Positions 35,241 to 44,445 of a DNA stretch of 64,000 nt are shown in pieces. Location of the stretch: the NCBI GenBank assembly GCA_017504165.1, contig JAFVRR010000005.1, forward strand, positions 107,183 to 171,182, read 5' to 3'. This DNA comes from Clostridia bacterium. Lineage in GTDB: Bacteria > Bacillota > Clostridia > Christensenellales > Borkfalkiaceae. Each line of letters starts with the position of its first letter. The first letter of the stretch is position 1. Under the pieces are notes generated by a model that worked only from the letters and a program-made list of their open reading frames with translations, did not search any database and was not told the origin of the DNA. The translations under genes and the position numbers were made by a program.

Positions 35241-37499
35241 TTATTTTCTTAATTTTTTAGGTTTTTTAATGCGGTTAAGTTGTTTGTTCATTTTTAAGAG
35301 TTCTTCTTTAGTGAAGTTGATATTCATCATACCAATCATAGAAGTTAATCTTAAAACGGTAAATCCGCCGAGCATACCCATCATATCTTCCATTTTAACG
35401 TCAAAGCCTGCTGGTTTAGCGTCTTTACCACCGCCACTCATTTGTTTTTTGAGTTTTAATCCCATTTTAGCAAACCAAAGTTTACCAAAGAAACTTTCCA
35501 TAATATCAGAAATTTTATCGTTAAGAGAATATCTTCCTTCAGGAGTTTCAACGTCGAACCAGTTGAGAACCGCACCCTTTTCTTTAAGGATATAATCTTG
35601 ATTCATTTCTTCAACTTTTCTAATTACGCCTTCATCGGTAAGGTCGCCCGCTTTAGCAAGAATTTTAGATTCGCCTACGTTTTTAACTTCAAAGTAGAAG
35701 AAGTGGTCTTCCGCCGTCTTTTTACCAATGCTTTCGCCGTTAACGAAAAGTTCAACTTCAGGTTGGTTAGAATATACCGTAACTTTAGTTACGTCTTCAA
35801 CTCTATCAATATATCTCTTTCCGCAAAGGTGAACGAAAGGTTCGTCTGAAAGCCAGGCTTTATATGCGTAGAAAGCGTCCTTTTTATACTTTCTATCCAT
35901 AGTAACTAAGCCCTTGTGGTTTTGACCGTTCTCACCGCCTTCAGCCCTAGCGTCCGCGCCGAAGTCAAACATATTCCAAACGTGTGTTGCCCAAATATAT
36001 TTTCTTGTGAAAAGTTGTTTTATAAGTTCTTCGTGATAGTACGCTTGATATTCTTCAGTATAGTCGCCTTGAGTAGGGTTAGAAGTATGCCAGTTAAGCG
36101 CTTCGCAACCATATTCGGATACGCCAACAGGAATAGTTGGGTGCATTGCGTGGAATTTATCAAACCAAGGTCCGTTCATAGAAGTGTCGCCACCGTACCA
36201 ACCGAAGTAGTGGTTGTACGAAACGACGTCGGGAATTTTAACGATTTCTGCATCCATTGGGCACATAGAAACGCAAGCCATAGTAGTTAAACGAGTTTTA
36301 TCAAGCGAATAAACAAGGTCTTTTAAAAGCCTATGGTTTTCAAGAAGGTCAGGGTCGTCAGCGCCCGCCATAGTAATTTCGTTAGAAAGCCCCCAAACTA
36401 CGATAGAAGCGTGGTTGTAGTTTTGGCAAATAAGTTCTCTCATTTGAGAGAAGGTGTTTTCTCTACCGTTAGGAAGGTGTTTAGAAATATATGGAATTTC
36501 CGCCCAAATTACTAAGCCCTTTTCATCGCAAAGGTTATAGAAATATTGGTCGTGTTGATAGTGGGCAAGTCTTATCGTAGTTGCGCCAACTTCCATAATT
36601 AAATCAATATCTTCTTCGTGGTGTTCTTTAAGTAAGGCGTTACCAAAACCGTATCTGTCTTGGTGGCGAGATACACCGCGAAGTGGATATTCTTCGCCGT
36701 TTAAAATAAAGCCTTTGTCTGGGTCAATTTCAAAATATCTACAACCGAATTTACTTTCAACGTTATCAATAACCACGCCGTCACGAACTAAATTTGCGCA
36801 AGCCTTGTAAAGATAAGGGTCTTTTCTACCATTCCAAAGGTGGCAGTTTTCAATTACAAAGTTAATTAGAGTTTCCGCAGTTTTTTCATTGTAAACTACT
36901 TCGCCTTCTTTATTGTAGATAACGTATTCGATAACGTCTGCACCTTCGATGTCTTTAACGAAAGTTTCAATTTCAACTTTAGCGTTTTTGCCTTCAACTA
37001 CCGGGGTAACCTTAATACCAGGCGCGCCGTAGTATTCTAAATCAAAGTGAGTGTTATCAACCGCAATGATATTTACGTCACGGTAAAGACCGCCGTAGAA
37101 AGTAAAGTCTGCCATTTGCGGATAAACGAAATCGTTAGGGGAGTTGTCTACCACGATTGCAATTTCAACGCTATCTTTAATATGTGGAGTTAAGTCAACT
37201 CTAAAAGTAGAGTAACCGCCGTCGTGATGGAAAAGTTTTTCGCCGTTAGCGTAAACGTCGCTTGAAGAGTTTGCGCCGTTAATTTCTAAAAAGTATTTGT
37301 CGGCAGTAGGTAAGTCCGCTTTATCAATAACTTTAGAATATACTGAAGAGCCACGGAAGTAGTCGTTACCACCGTCGTAACCGTCTTCGTTATTCCAAGT
37401 GTGTGGCAAGTTAATAATAGACGCGCCTTCTTTAACGTTAACGTCGGCGCAGTTTTTAATAAAATTCCAATTCTCGTTAATATTTACAATATTTCTCAT
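35241..37499 (-). CDS. Glycoside hydrolase family 2 (beta-galactosidase/glucuronidase type)
   Basis: 752-residue GH2 enzyme. Seen: jelly-roll sugar-binding domain (LPHTWNNEDGYDGGNDYFRG near the start), immunoglobulin-like domain, then the TIM barrel with RGVSRHQDR, acid/base Glu in VVWGLSNEI and nucleophile Glu in VGVSEYG. It has no signal peptide, so it probably cleaves imported oligosaccharides. The last roughly 110 residues form a methionine- and lysine-rich tail (MEDMMGMLGGF...) that ordinary GH2 enzymes lack. Own transcription unit: a terminator separates it from the symporter gene upstream, and TATAAT lies at 37539-37534. AGGAGACTT precedes the start. Confidence 0.9.
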   Translation of the reverse strand: MRNIVNINENWNFIKNCADVNVKEGASIINLPHTWNNEDGYDGGNDYFRGSSVYSKVIDKADLPTADKYFLEINGANSSSDVYANGEKLFHHDGGYSTFRVDLTPHIKDSVEIAIVVDNSPNDFVYPQMADFTFYGGLYRDVNIIAVDNTHFDLEYYGAPGIKVTPVVEGKNAKVEIETFVKDIEGADVIEYVIYNKEGEVVYNEKTAETLINFVIENCHLWNGRKDPYLYKACANLVRDGVVIDNVESKFGCRYFEIDPDKGFILNGEEYPLRGVSRHQDRYGFGNALLKEHHEEDIDLIMEVGATTIRLAHYQHDQYFYNLCDEKGLVIWAEIPYISKHLPNGRENTFSQMRELICQNYNHASIVVWGLSNEITMAGADDPDLLENHRLLKDLVYSLDKTRLTTMACVSMCPMDAEIVKIPDVVSYNHYFGWYGGDTSMNGPWFDKFHAMHPTIPVGVSEYGCEALNWHTSNPTQGDYTEEYQAYYHEELIKQLFTRKYIWATHVWNMFDFGADARAEGGENGQNHKGLVTMDRKYKKDAFYAYKAWLSDEPFVHLCGKRYIDRVEDVTKVTVYSNQPEVELFVNGESIGKKTAEDHFFYFEVKNVGESKILAKAGDLTDEGVIRKVEEMNQDYILKEKGAVLNWFDVETPEGRYSLNDKISDIMESFFGKLWFAKMGLKLKKQMSGGGKDAKPAGFDVKMEDMMGMLGGFTVLRLTSMIGMMNINFTKEELLKMNKQLNRIKKPKKLRK

Positions 37500-37578
37500 A
37501 AAGTCTCCTACAATTTATACGTTTTATAAAACTATTATACCCTATAAAACTAAATTTAAAATAAAATTCTTTTTAAAA

Positions 37579-37611
37579 ATACGGTGCTTGAAATTCAGTC
37601 AAACACCGTAT
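37579..37611 (-). terminator. Terminator of the GPH symporter gene
   Basis: ATACGGTG (37579-37586) pairs with CACCGTAT (37604-37611); read on the minus strand it is followed by TTTTTAAAAA. Confidence 0.8.
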
Positions 37612-37649
37612 AAGTTTATTTAACCGATTATTTATCGGATGAAAATAAA

Positions 37650-39134
37650 TTATTCGTTAGAATCTTTTACTTCTTCGTTTTCAACTTCAACAGTTTCAAT
37701 AACTTCTTCAACAGGAGTAGCAACTTGTCTTCTTGCTTCAAGTTCGTTAGTCATAATTGCAACTTTCTTTTTGTCAAGGTTGTATACGAAAGTAATAGAA
37801 ACGAACATAACTACTGCACTAAACGTGTAAAGAGCGGCAACTAACCATTTCATACGTGATGCAACTTCAAAAGTTTGGTTACCTTCGTTTGCGCCGATAT
37901 AGCCAAGCCAACCCATAATAATAACTACGATCGAAGGTCCTAAGCCTTGTGCAAGTTTTCTAAAGAAAGAGTGGAGTGAGTAAACCGTACCTTCTTCTTT
38001 AGCGCCGTTTTTCCATTCGTTGTAGTCGATTGCGTCAGCCATTAATGCCCATGATACGCAAGTGTAGAAACCAAGACCTAAACCGAAGAATACTTGAGCA
38101 ACTACGTAACCAACTAAACCTGGTAAACCGTTACCGAGTGGTAAGAATAATAAAAGTGCACCGAATACGCTAACTGCAGAACCAACTGAGCACGCTTCTT
38201 TTTTACCCCATCTATCAACGATTTTCTTAATAAATGGCATAAATAAGAACATTGGTAAATAACCGATAAGCATTATAATACCTGAAATTTGAGCGTTTCC
38301 AAAGTAAGATTGGAAAAGAACGGTAGTAGCGGCAGAAGAGCCTTGCATACCGATAAACATTGCCATAGCGGCAAGTGTAGCGCCAACTGCAGGTGGGTTT
38401 TTGATAAAGTTCTTCATTGCTTTGAAAACGTTAAACTTTTCAACTTTTTCACTAATTTCAACAGTGTTTTCGTCTACGCGGATAGTAGTAGTTTTAATCA
38501 TAAAGATAAAGCATACAAATCCTATAATGCCCATAATAAGCGATGCGATGAATACTACTTCGCCTTTAAGGTTGTTACTTGCATCGTAGCAAAGAATAGG
38601 AAGAAGTACCATTGGTAAAATGTTACCAATCATAGAACCGATAGATCTACAAGTAGAAAGTTGTGATCTTTCAGAACCGTCTGTAGTGATAACTGACATC
38701 ATAGAGCCGTAAGGAACGTTTGCAACGGTGTAGAAAGCATCCCATAATACGTAACCTAACACGAACATAATGCAACGCATTGCAAGTGGTGCGTTTGGTA
38801 ATGGTAAGAAGAAGAATAAACCAGAGAATATAAGACCGATAGCACCTATAAAGATGTAGGTTTTAAATTTACCCATTCTGTATTTTCTCTTATCCATATC
38901 GAATAATGAACCAAGAAGTGGATCGTTAATAGCGTCCCAAATTTGAACAACTAAAAGTAAAGTTGCGTAAAGGGTTTCGCCAAGTTGCATGAATTGTGAC
39001 CAGAATACGAACATGATTGTATTTTTGAGTGCGAAACTCATGTTACAACCAAGGTCACCTGCCGCATAAGAAACTTTGTCTCTCATGCCAAATTTACGTT
39101 TGCCGTTTTCGTCTAAAACAACTTTTTTTGCCAT
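37650..39134 (-). CDS. GPH-family sugar:cation symporter (MFS)
   Basis: 494-residue transporter of the glycoside-pentoside-hexuronide:cation symporter family (MelB-like) with about 12 hydrophobic helices. Seen: N-terminal SYAAGDLGCNMSFAL, LLVVQIWDAINDPLLGSLFD with the cation-site Asp residues, and a long acidic C-terminal tail. Probably imports glycosides or glucuronides for the GH2 enzyme downstream. GGGAGAAAA precedes the start. It is divergent from a TetR-type regulator, the likely controller. Confidence 0.9.
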   Translation of the reverse strand: MAKKVVLDENGKRKFGMRDKVSYAAGDLGCNMSFALKNTIMFVFWSQFMQLGETLYATLLLVVQIWDAINDPLLGSLFDMDKRKYRMGKFKTYIFIGAIGLIFSGLFFFLPLPNAPLAMRCIMFVLGYVLWDAFYTVANVPYGSMMSVITTDGSERSQLSTCRSIGSMIGNILPMVLLPILCYDASNNLKGEVVFIASLIMGIIGFVCFIFMIKTTTIRVDENTVEISEKVEKFNVFKAMKNFIKNPPAVGATLAAMAMFIGMQGSSAATTVLFQSYFGNAQISGIIMLIGYLPMFLFMPFIKKIVDRWGKKEACSVGSAVSVFGALLLFLPLGNGLPGLVGYVVAQVFFGLGLGFYTCVSWALMADAIDYNEWKNGAKEEGTVYSLHSFFRKLAQGLGPSIVVIIMGWLGYIGANEGNQTFEVASRMKWLVAALYTFSAVVMFVSITFVYNLDKKKVAIMTNELEARRQVATPVEEVIETVEVENEEVKDSNE

Positions 39135-39196
39135 AAATTTTCTCCCTTGTTTTTAGATATATCTTTTAGATCTATCTTTAATATTTCACTAAGAAT

Positions 39197-39225
39197 ATTA
39201 TAACAAACTAAATTTAAGGTTGTAA
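39197..39225 (-). promoter_or_regulatory. Promoter of the GPH symporter gene
   Basis: On the minus strand TTACAA (39225-39220), 17-base spacer with TGT just before TATAAT (39202-39197). Confidence 0.7.
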
Positions 39226-39380
39226 GCGCCCAAAAGGTGACTTTTGTGACACTTTTATATATTATATATAATATATACGCCTAAAAAACCTTGAAATTAG
39301 TAAAAATTATGTTATAATAAAATTAATAATTTTAGTATTTTTAATTTTAGGATAAAAATACAAAATATCGTTATTTTATA

Positions 39381-39421
39381 AAAGGTTGCAACCTTTATTT
39401 TGAAATAAAAATTTCAAAATA
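39381..39421. promoter_or_regulatory. Two adjacent palindromes upstream of the TetR gene
   Basis: AAAGGTTGCAACCTTT (39381-39396) is a perfect 16-base palindrome. It abuts an 11-base inverted repeat, TATTTTGAAAT / ATTTCAAAATA (39396-39421, 4-base spacer). They lie in the divergent intergenic region 31 bases before the regulator start and are the best operator candidates there. Confidence 0.55.
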
Positions 39422-39451
39422 GCGGTTTTGTTAGCAAAAAAGGATATAGTT

Positions 39452-40048
39452 ATGTATAAAATTTGCAAAACTGAAAAGTCCAAACAAAGGCAAAAACTCA
39501 TTGAAAAAAAGTTTTTAAAATTACTTAAAAACAAGCATTACGAAGATATAACCGTTAGTGAATTATGCATTTTAGCAAACGTTCCAAGAAAGGCGTTTTA
39601 TAGGTATTTTGAAACGAAAGAAGACGTTTTGAACGCGTTACTAGACCACTCTTTACAAGAGTATGAGGCGTATAGCGCCGTAAACAAATCGGGGCAAAGA
39701 ATACTTAAAGTTGAACTTAAAGGCTACTTTGATTTTTGGACGACCGAACATATGAAAGAACTTCTAAAAGCCCTTAAAAAGAGCAATTTAGTAAGTAATA
39801 TTTATTATCATTCTAAAAAAATGGTAGAAAGCGGGTTTGTAAACACCAATCGCTTTTTGCCGGAAGAATCAAGTTGGCGTCAAAAACAAATATTCAACTT
39901 TGCAATAATGGGATTAGTTTCCATTATGCTAGATTGGTTTGACGGAGGATGTGTACAATCTAGCGAAGAAATGGCAAGCATCGCAACTAGAATGTTAACG
40001 ACTCCGTTATTTCCTAAACTAGAAGACTTAGGGATTGAAAAAGAATAA
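39452..40048 (+). CDS. TetR-family transcriptional regulator
   Basis: 198-residue regulator. The N-terminal helix-turn-helix is clear (LLKNKHYEDITVSELCILANVPRKAFYRYFETKEDV-type region, about residues 20-56, with the family's FYRYF motif); the C-terminal ligand domain is poorly conserved. I use the ATG at 39452, which has AAAGGATA 8 bases upstream, rather than one at 39428. Divergent from the symporter gene, with palindromes between them; it probably represses the symporter and itself. Confidence 0.85.
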   Translation: MYKICKTEKSKQRQKLIEKKFLKLLKNKHYEDITVSELCILANVPRKAFYRYFETKEDVLNALLDHSLQEYEAYSAVNKSGQRILKVELKGYFDFWTTEHMKELLKALKKSNLVSNIYYHSKKMVESGFVNTNRFLPEESSWRQKQIFNFAIMGLVSIMLDWFDGGCVQSSEEMASIATRMLTTPLFPKLEDLGIEKE

Positions 40049-40096
40049 GATAAAAAATGATATTATAATTGTTTTTTTGTGATATTGAAAAACCCT

Positions 40097-40116
40097 TTAA
40101 TTATTGTGATAATTAA
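40097..40116. promoter_or_regulatory. AT-rich palindrome before the AGE epimerase gene
   Basis: TTAATTAT and ATAATTAA with a 4-base spacer, 17 bases before the ATG; a possible operator. It differs from the palindromes at 39381-39421. Confidence 0.35.
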
Positions 40117-40132
40117 ATAAAAAGGAGATAAT

Positions 40133-41308
40133 ATGGATAAAATTTACAATAAATTTAGTGACGAATTACTTAATTCTTGCGTACCGTTTTGGTTAAAATA
40201 CGGCGTTGATAGCGAATACGGCGGGGTTATAACTTGCGTTGATAGAGAGGGTAAAATTTACTCTACCGATAAAAGCGTTTGGATGCAAGGCAGGTGCGCT
40301 TGGACGTTCTCTTATATTTATAACAATATAGAAAAGGATGAAAAATACTTAAAATTTGCTAAAAGTTGTTTAGATTTTGCTAAAAACTACTGCATTGACA
40401 AAGATAAGAGAATGTATTTTACGGTAACGCGCGAAGGCAAACCGCTTAGAAAAAGAAGATACTTTTTCAGCGAGACTTTCTATATTATCGCTAATGCCGA
40501 GTATTACATGGCAACTAAAGAGCAAGAATATTTAAATACTGCGAAAGAGTATTTTGAGTTGGTTTATTCTATCTATAAAGATCCAAGCGTAGACCCTTAT
40601 AAAATTACGCCTAAGGTTTATAGTGAAACAAGAAACACTAAAGCGCTTGCAAACCCTATGATTTTATTAAACGTAACGTCAATTTTAAGGGATGCCGACG
40701 CCCAAAATTATAACTACTATAACGATATTATTTCAGGTTTAATTGAAGATATTAAGTGTTTTTATAAAGAAGAATATAAAGCGACTTTTGAAAACGTAAG
40801 CGCGATTGATAATAGCGTTATTTTAGAATCTTCGCCTTGTAGGGTAATAAACCCAGGCCACGATATAGAATGTTCTTGGTTTTTACTTGAAGAAGGTATT
40901 AAAAGAAATGATAAAGACCTTATAGATTTTTCGGCTACTATGTTTATAAACGCCTTTGAATTAGGTTGGGATAAAAAGTACGGCGGAATAATTTATTTTA
41001 AAGATATTTTAGGTCTTCCCGTTGAGGCGTACGAGCACGATATGAAATTGTGGTGGCCACACAACGAAACGATTATCGCGTCGCTTATGTTTTATAATTA
41101 CACAAAAGATAAAAAGTATAAAGAAATTTTCGATAAGGTTTGCGACTACGCGTTTAAGCATTTTTCCGATAAAGAATACGGCGAATGGTTTGGCTATTTG
41201 AGAAGAGACGGTTTACCAACCGAGCCACCTTGTAAAGGTCATACTTATAAAGGTCCTTTCCACGTTATGAGAATGCTTGCAAAATGTATGATTTTAATGA
41301 AAAAATAA
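40133..41308 (+). CDS. AGE-family epimerase/isomerase
   Basis: 391-residue (alpha/alpha)6-barrel protein of the N-acylglucosamine 2-epimerase family, which interconverts GlcNAc/ManNAc or epimerises cellobiose or mannose-type sugars. Seen: FWLKYGVDSEYGGVITCVDREG at the start, MQGRCAWTF, NPGHDIECSWFLLEEG and WWPHNETIIASL, which hold the family's catalytic histidines. AAAGGAG lies 6 bases before the ATG. Located between the TetR gene and the ceramidase-like genes. Which sugar it acts on cannot be told. Confidence 0.87.
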   Translation: MDKIYNKFSDELLNSCVPFWLKYGVDSEYGGVITCVDREGKIYSTDKSVWMQGRCAWTFSYIYNNIEKDEKYLKFAKSCLDFAKNYCIDKDKRMYFTVTREGKPLRKRRYFFSETFYIIANAEYYMATKEQEYLNTAKEYFELVYSIYKDPSVDPYKITPKVYSETRNTKALANPMILLNVTSILRDADAQNYNYYNDIISGLIEDIKCFYKEEYKATFENVSAIDNSVILESSPCRVINPGHDIECSWFLLEEGIKRNDKDLIDFSATMFINAFELGWDKKYGGIIYFKDILGLPVEAYEHDMKLWWPHNETIIASLMFYNYTKDKKYKEIFDKVCDYAFKHFSDKEYGEWFGYLRRDGLPTEPPCKGHTYKGPFHVMRMLAKCMILMKK

Positions 41309-41317
41309 CTAAAATAA

Positions 41318-41356
41318 AAAATCGCTTTTCATAATAGAAAAGCGATTTTATTTTTT
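41318..41356. terminator. Bidirectional terminator
   Basis: AAAATCGCTTTTC (41318-41330) pairs with GAAAAGCGATTTT (41337-41349) around ATAATA, between the converging epimerase and ceramidase-like genes. Confidence 0.93.
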
Positions 41357-41360
41357 GCAA

Positions 41361-42704
41361 TTATTTATTTAAATTTTTTAAGATCTTTTGACCTTCTTCA
41401 ATAATCTTTTCCGCAGTTCCGCGTTGCCATCTTGCGTTATTGCCTTCGTAACCGTCGTAAGCGTCAATGGTTGGGAAGTATCCGTTATAACCGTTAGTTA
41501 AACATAAAGGTAAAACTAAATCGTAGCCTTCGGTTTTCTTTAAAGAAGAGCCTATTTCCGTAAACGGTTCGCCAGGGATACCAAAGAAACCAACTTTGCC
41601 TATAGATAACGCGCTAAAGTACATAGGAAGGACGTCTGGTACGTTTTCAAGCATAATCATTCTATTAGATTTTGCAAGCATTGTAGTTAACATCATTCCC
41701 TTGTAAGGAAGTTCGCTATCTCTACCCGCGTTGTGCATATCCATAATTTGATGCGCGGTTACAAGTTCTTCACTAGTTCCTTTATTAGGTTTAAAATCTA
41801 CCGCTTTGTAAGTGTAGTTTAAACTTTCAACTGGGATATAGTGAACTTTTTCGTAAACTTGCATAACAGCGCCCGAAACCACTCTACCCATATGAATAGC
41901 GTGGGTGTAACCACGGGAAACGTCGTCAAAGTCCATAAACATACCGTTAAGGTCACCGCCTTTAGGGAATACGTTAACGTGGTTTACGTCGCCTTCCGCG
42001 CCGTTATAAAATACCGCTTTAGTATTGTCGATAGATTTTTCAATAAACTTTCTTGTAAGTGCAGGCCAGTCGCCCGAAATTTTACAGTTGCCGATAGTAT
42101 CTGGGTGAGTGCCAAAGTTGGCAATAACTATAGTTTCAGCACCCTCACGGTCGAAACGTAAAACGTTAACTCTTTCATCAACTTCGCCCTTAAAACCGAC
42201 GATATCGGGGTTATTTACGCCCGGGTTAGTTTTTGTAGAGCCGTCTTTCATTATATATCTACGAATAAAACTAACGTTAGGCGCTTTAGAAACGCCATAG
42301 CCCATTTTTGCAGGCTTTAAGTCGGCAATTGCAAAACTAATTGCGTCGGCAACTCTATCAATTAAAAAAATAGAGTATTTATTTAAAAGATCATCGCTAG
42401 AATTGTATTCTACCTTAGGACCTGTGTGAGTGTGGGTAGAGTGAATAAATATAGCGTCGAAAGGTAAGCCTGTTTTCTTACTTGCGTTTTCACGGCAAGC
42501 ATCGGCAAAATCTTTTGGAGTACCTAAGCAGTCAATTGCCACGATTACCGCTGTTTTATCGCCTAAATTAAATGCGGTTGCAATGGCGCTTAACTCGTCA
42601 AGCACACCGTTTGCTTTTCTTACTTGATAATAACCCGCTACTTCAACGCCCATAGGTGGTGTAACGTTGACTTTTCCATAGCCAACTTTAAAAACTTTTT
42701 CCAT
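41361..42704 (-). CDS. Neutral/alkaline ceramidase N-terminal-domain protein (copy 1)
   Basis: 447-residue protein matching the catalytic N-terminal domain of neutral non-lysosomal ceramidases, zinc amidases that cleave ceramide into sphingosine and fatty acid. Seen: GYGKVNVTPPMGVEVAGYY, zinc motif IHSTHTHTGP (H88, H91, H93), NFGTHPDTIG and YNGAEGDVNHVN. It lacks both a signal peptide and the C-terminal immunoglobulin-like domain of true ceramidases, so it is probably cytoplasmic and its substrate may be another amide. AGGAGTAATT precedes the start. A paralogue lies just upstream at 42810. Confidence 0.8.
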   Translation of the reverse strand: MEKVFKVGYGKVNVTPPMGVEVAGYYQVRKANGVLDELSAIATAFNLGDKTAVIVAIDCLGTPKDFADACRENASKKTGLPFDAIFIHSTHTHTGPKVEYNSSDDLLNKYSIFLIDRVADAISFAIADLKPAKMGYGVSKAPNVSFIRRYIMKDGSTKTNPGVNNPDIVGFKGEVDERVNVLRFDREGAETIVIANFGTHPDTIGNCKISGDWPALTRKFIEKSIDNTKAVFYNGAEGDVNHVNVFPKGGDLNGMFMDFDDVSRGYTHAIHMGRVVSGAVMQVYEKVHYIPVESLNYTYKAVDFKPNKGTSEELVTAHQIMDMHNAGRDSELPYKGMMLTTMLAKSNRMIMLENVPDVLPMYFSALSIGKVGFFGIPGEPFTEIGSSLKKTEGYDLVLPLCLTNGYNGYFPTIDAYDGYEGNNARWQRGTAEKIIEEGQKILKNLNK

Positions 42705-42771
42705 AATTACTCCTAAGAAGTTATTTTTTATTTATTATACAATAGCCAACTTTAAAAATCAATATAAAAAT

Positions 42772-42799
42772 ATGCCGTTTTAATAAAAAAACGGCATAA
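42772..42799 (-). terminator. Terminator of the upstream ceramidase-like gene
   Basis: ATGCCGTTTT (42772-42781) pairs with AAAACGGCAT (42788-42797); on the minus strand a T-rich tail follows. Confidence 0.8.
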
Positions 42800-42809
42800 T
42801 ATTAAATAA

Positions 42810-44156
42810 TTATTTAAGTTCTGATAAAAGTTTTTTGCCTTCTTCAACAATTCTTTCGCCTGTACCGCGTTTCCATCTAGAACTTCTACCTTCATAACCG
42901 CCTTGGTCGTAAGAGTCAGACATTGGGAAGTAACCGTTAGCGCCACATAAACAACAAGGGAGAACTAAATCCCAACCTTCGGCAGTTTTAAGACCTTTGC
43001 CGATTTCGTTGAACGGTTCGCCAGGGATACCAATGAACGCGATATTGCCAACGGAAATAGCCGTGAAGAGCATAGTTGACGTATCAGGCGCGTTTTCAAG
43101 CGCAACTATTCTTCCTGCCTCTGCAACAACGGTAGTTAACATCATTGCTTTGAATGGAATTTCTTCGTCTTTACCCGCTTTATGTAAATCGTTATACTTG
43201 TGGGCAAGGGCAATTTTATCAGGGTCAGTTTCTTTATTCATAAAGAATTCAACCGCTTTTAAAGAATAATTTAAACTATCAACAGGGATATAGTGAACTT
43301 TTTCGTAAACTTGCATAACAGCGCCCGCAACGACACGACCCATATGAATAGTGTGTTGATAGCCACGGGAAACGTCGTCAAAGTCTAAAAACATTCCGTT
43401 AAGGTCACCGCCTTTTGGGTGAACGTTTACGTGGTTTATATCGCCTTGCGCGCCGTTAAAGAAAATACATTTAGTATTGTCGATAGACTTTTCAACGAAT
43501 TTTCTAGTAAGAGTAGGCCAGTCACCCGAAATTTTGCAACCGCCAACGGTGTCGGGGTGGTCGCCAAAGTTAGCAAGAACGATAGTTTCTGCGCCTTCGC
43601 GGTCAAAACGTAAAACGTTAACGTTGTCGTCAATTTCGCCAACGGGCTCTAAAATATTAGGGTTGTTAACGCCGGGGTTAGTTTGGAAAGAACCGTCTTT
43701 CATTTTAAATCTTCTAACGAAACTAATGTTAGGCGCTTTAGAAACGGCATAACCCATTTTAGCAGGCTTTAAGTCTTCAAGAGCAAAAGTTGCCACGTCA
43801 ACAACTCTGTCAAGAAGGAAAGTTACGTATTTAGAAATGATTTCATCATCGCTATTCATAGCAACTTGAGGGCCCGTGTGGGTGTGTGTAGAGTGAATTA
43901 AAATTGCCTCTTTAGGAACGCCCGTTTTATTAAAGATACGCGCCCTTGCCTCCGCAATGAAATCGTTAGGTAAACTGCAGTTATCAACGGCAATCATAAC
44001 AACTTTTTTATCGCCTAAACTCATAGCGATAGAAACTGCCTCAAGTTCATCGAGTACGCCGTCTGCCTTTCTTACTTTAAAATATCCTCTAACGTCAATA
44101 CCCATTGGTGGGGTAACGTTAACTTTGCCATAACCAACTTTAAAAACTTTTTCCAT
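42810..44156 (-). CDS. Neutral/alkaline ceramidase N-terminal-domain protein (copy 2)
   Basis: 448-residue tandem paralogue of the gene at 41361, with the same first 19 residues, the same IHSTHTHTGP zinc motif and the same NFGDHPDTVG and FNGAQGDINHVN blocks. Differences cluster after residue 310 (VEFFMNKETDPDKIALAHKY against VDFKPNKGTSEELVTAHQI), where substrate selection may lie. Similarity over the whole length points to duplication followed by divergence. Separated from copy 1 by a terminator, so each may be expressed alone. AAGGAGTAATT precedes the start. Confidence 0.8.
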   Translation of the reverse strand: MEKVFKVGYGKVNVTPPMGIDVRGYFKVRKADGVLDELEAVSIAMSLGDKKVVMIAVDNCSLPNDFIAEARARIFNKTGVPKEAILIHSTHTHTGPQVAMNSDDEIISKYVTFLLDRVVDVATFALEDLKPAKMGYAVSKAPNISFVRRFKMKDGSFQTNPGVNNPNILEPVGEIDDNVNVLRFDREGAETIVLANFGDHPDTVGGCKISGDWPTLTRKFVEKSIDNTKCIFFNGAQGDINHVNVHPKGGDLNGMFLDFDDVSRGYQHTIHMGRVVAGAVMQVYEKVHYIPVDSLNYSLKAVEFFMNKETDPDKIALAHKYNDLHKAGKDEEIPFKAMMLTTVVAEAGRIVALENAPDTSTMLFTAISVGNIAFIGIPGEPFNEIGKGLKTAEGWDLVLPCCLCGANGYFPMSDSYDQGGYEGRSSRWKRGTGERIVEEGKKLLSELK

Positions 44157-44285
44157 AATTACTCCTTAAAAAAGTATTATTTTTAATAATAATATCACAT
44201 TAAAATTTTTATTTCAACTATTTAATTATATTTTTATAATTAAAAATAAAAGAATATTTTAAAAAGACGAAAGTGCTATAAAAGG

Positions 44286-44314
44286 TTGTAATTTAACTAA
44301 AAATTTGCTATTAT
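44286..44314 (+). promoter_or_regulatory. Promoter of tRNA-Gln
   Basis: TTGTAA (44286-44291), 17-base spacer, TATTAT (44309-44314) with an extended TGC; the tRNA begins 17 bases further on. Confidence 0.7.
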
Positions 44315-44331
44315 AAAAAAGTGAAATATAT

Positions 44332-44406
44332 TGGGGTGTCGCCAAGCGGTAAGGCTACGGACTCTGACTCCGTCATTCGTAGGTTCAAATCCTACCACCC
44401 CAGCCA
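44332..44406 (+). tRNA. tRNA-Gln (anticodon CTG)
   Basis: Complete cloverleaf of 75 nt with encoded CCA. Acceptor TGGGGTG pairs with CACCCCA, the D-stem is GCC/GGC, the anticodon stem ACGGA/TCCGT encloses loop CTCTGAC (anticodon CTG), and the T-stem is GTAGG/CCTAC with loop TTCAAAT. The discriminator is G. It reads CAG codons. Confidence 0.96.
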
Positions 44407-44413
44407 AAAAATC

Positions 44414-44443
44414 CGACAGGTTTTGACCTGTCGAATTTTTTTA
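44414..44443 (+). terminator. Terminator of tRNA-Gln
   Basis: CGACAGGT (44414-44421), loop TTTG, ACCTGTCG (44426-44433), then AATTTTTTT. Confidence 0.92.
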
Positions 44444-44445
44444 TT

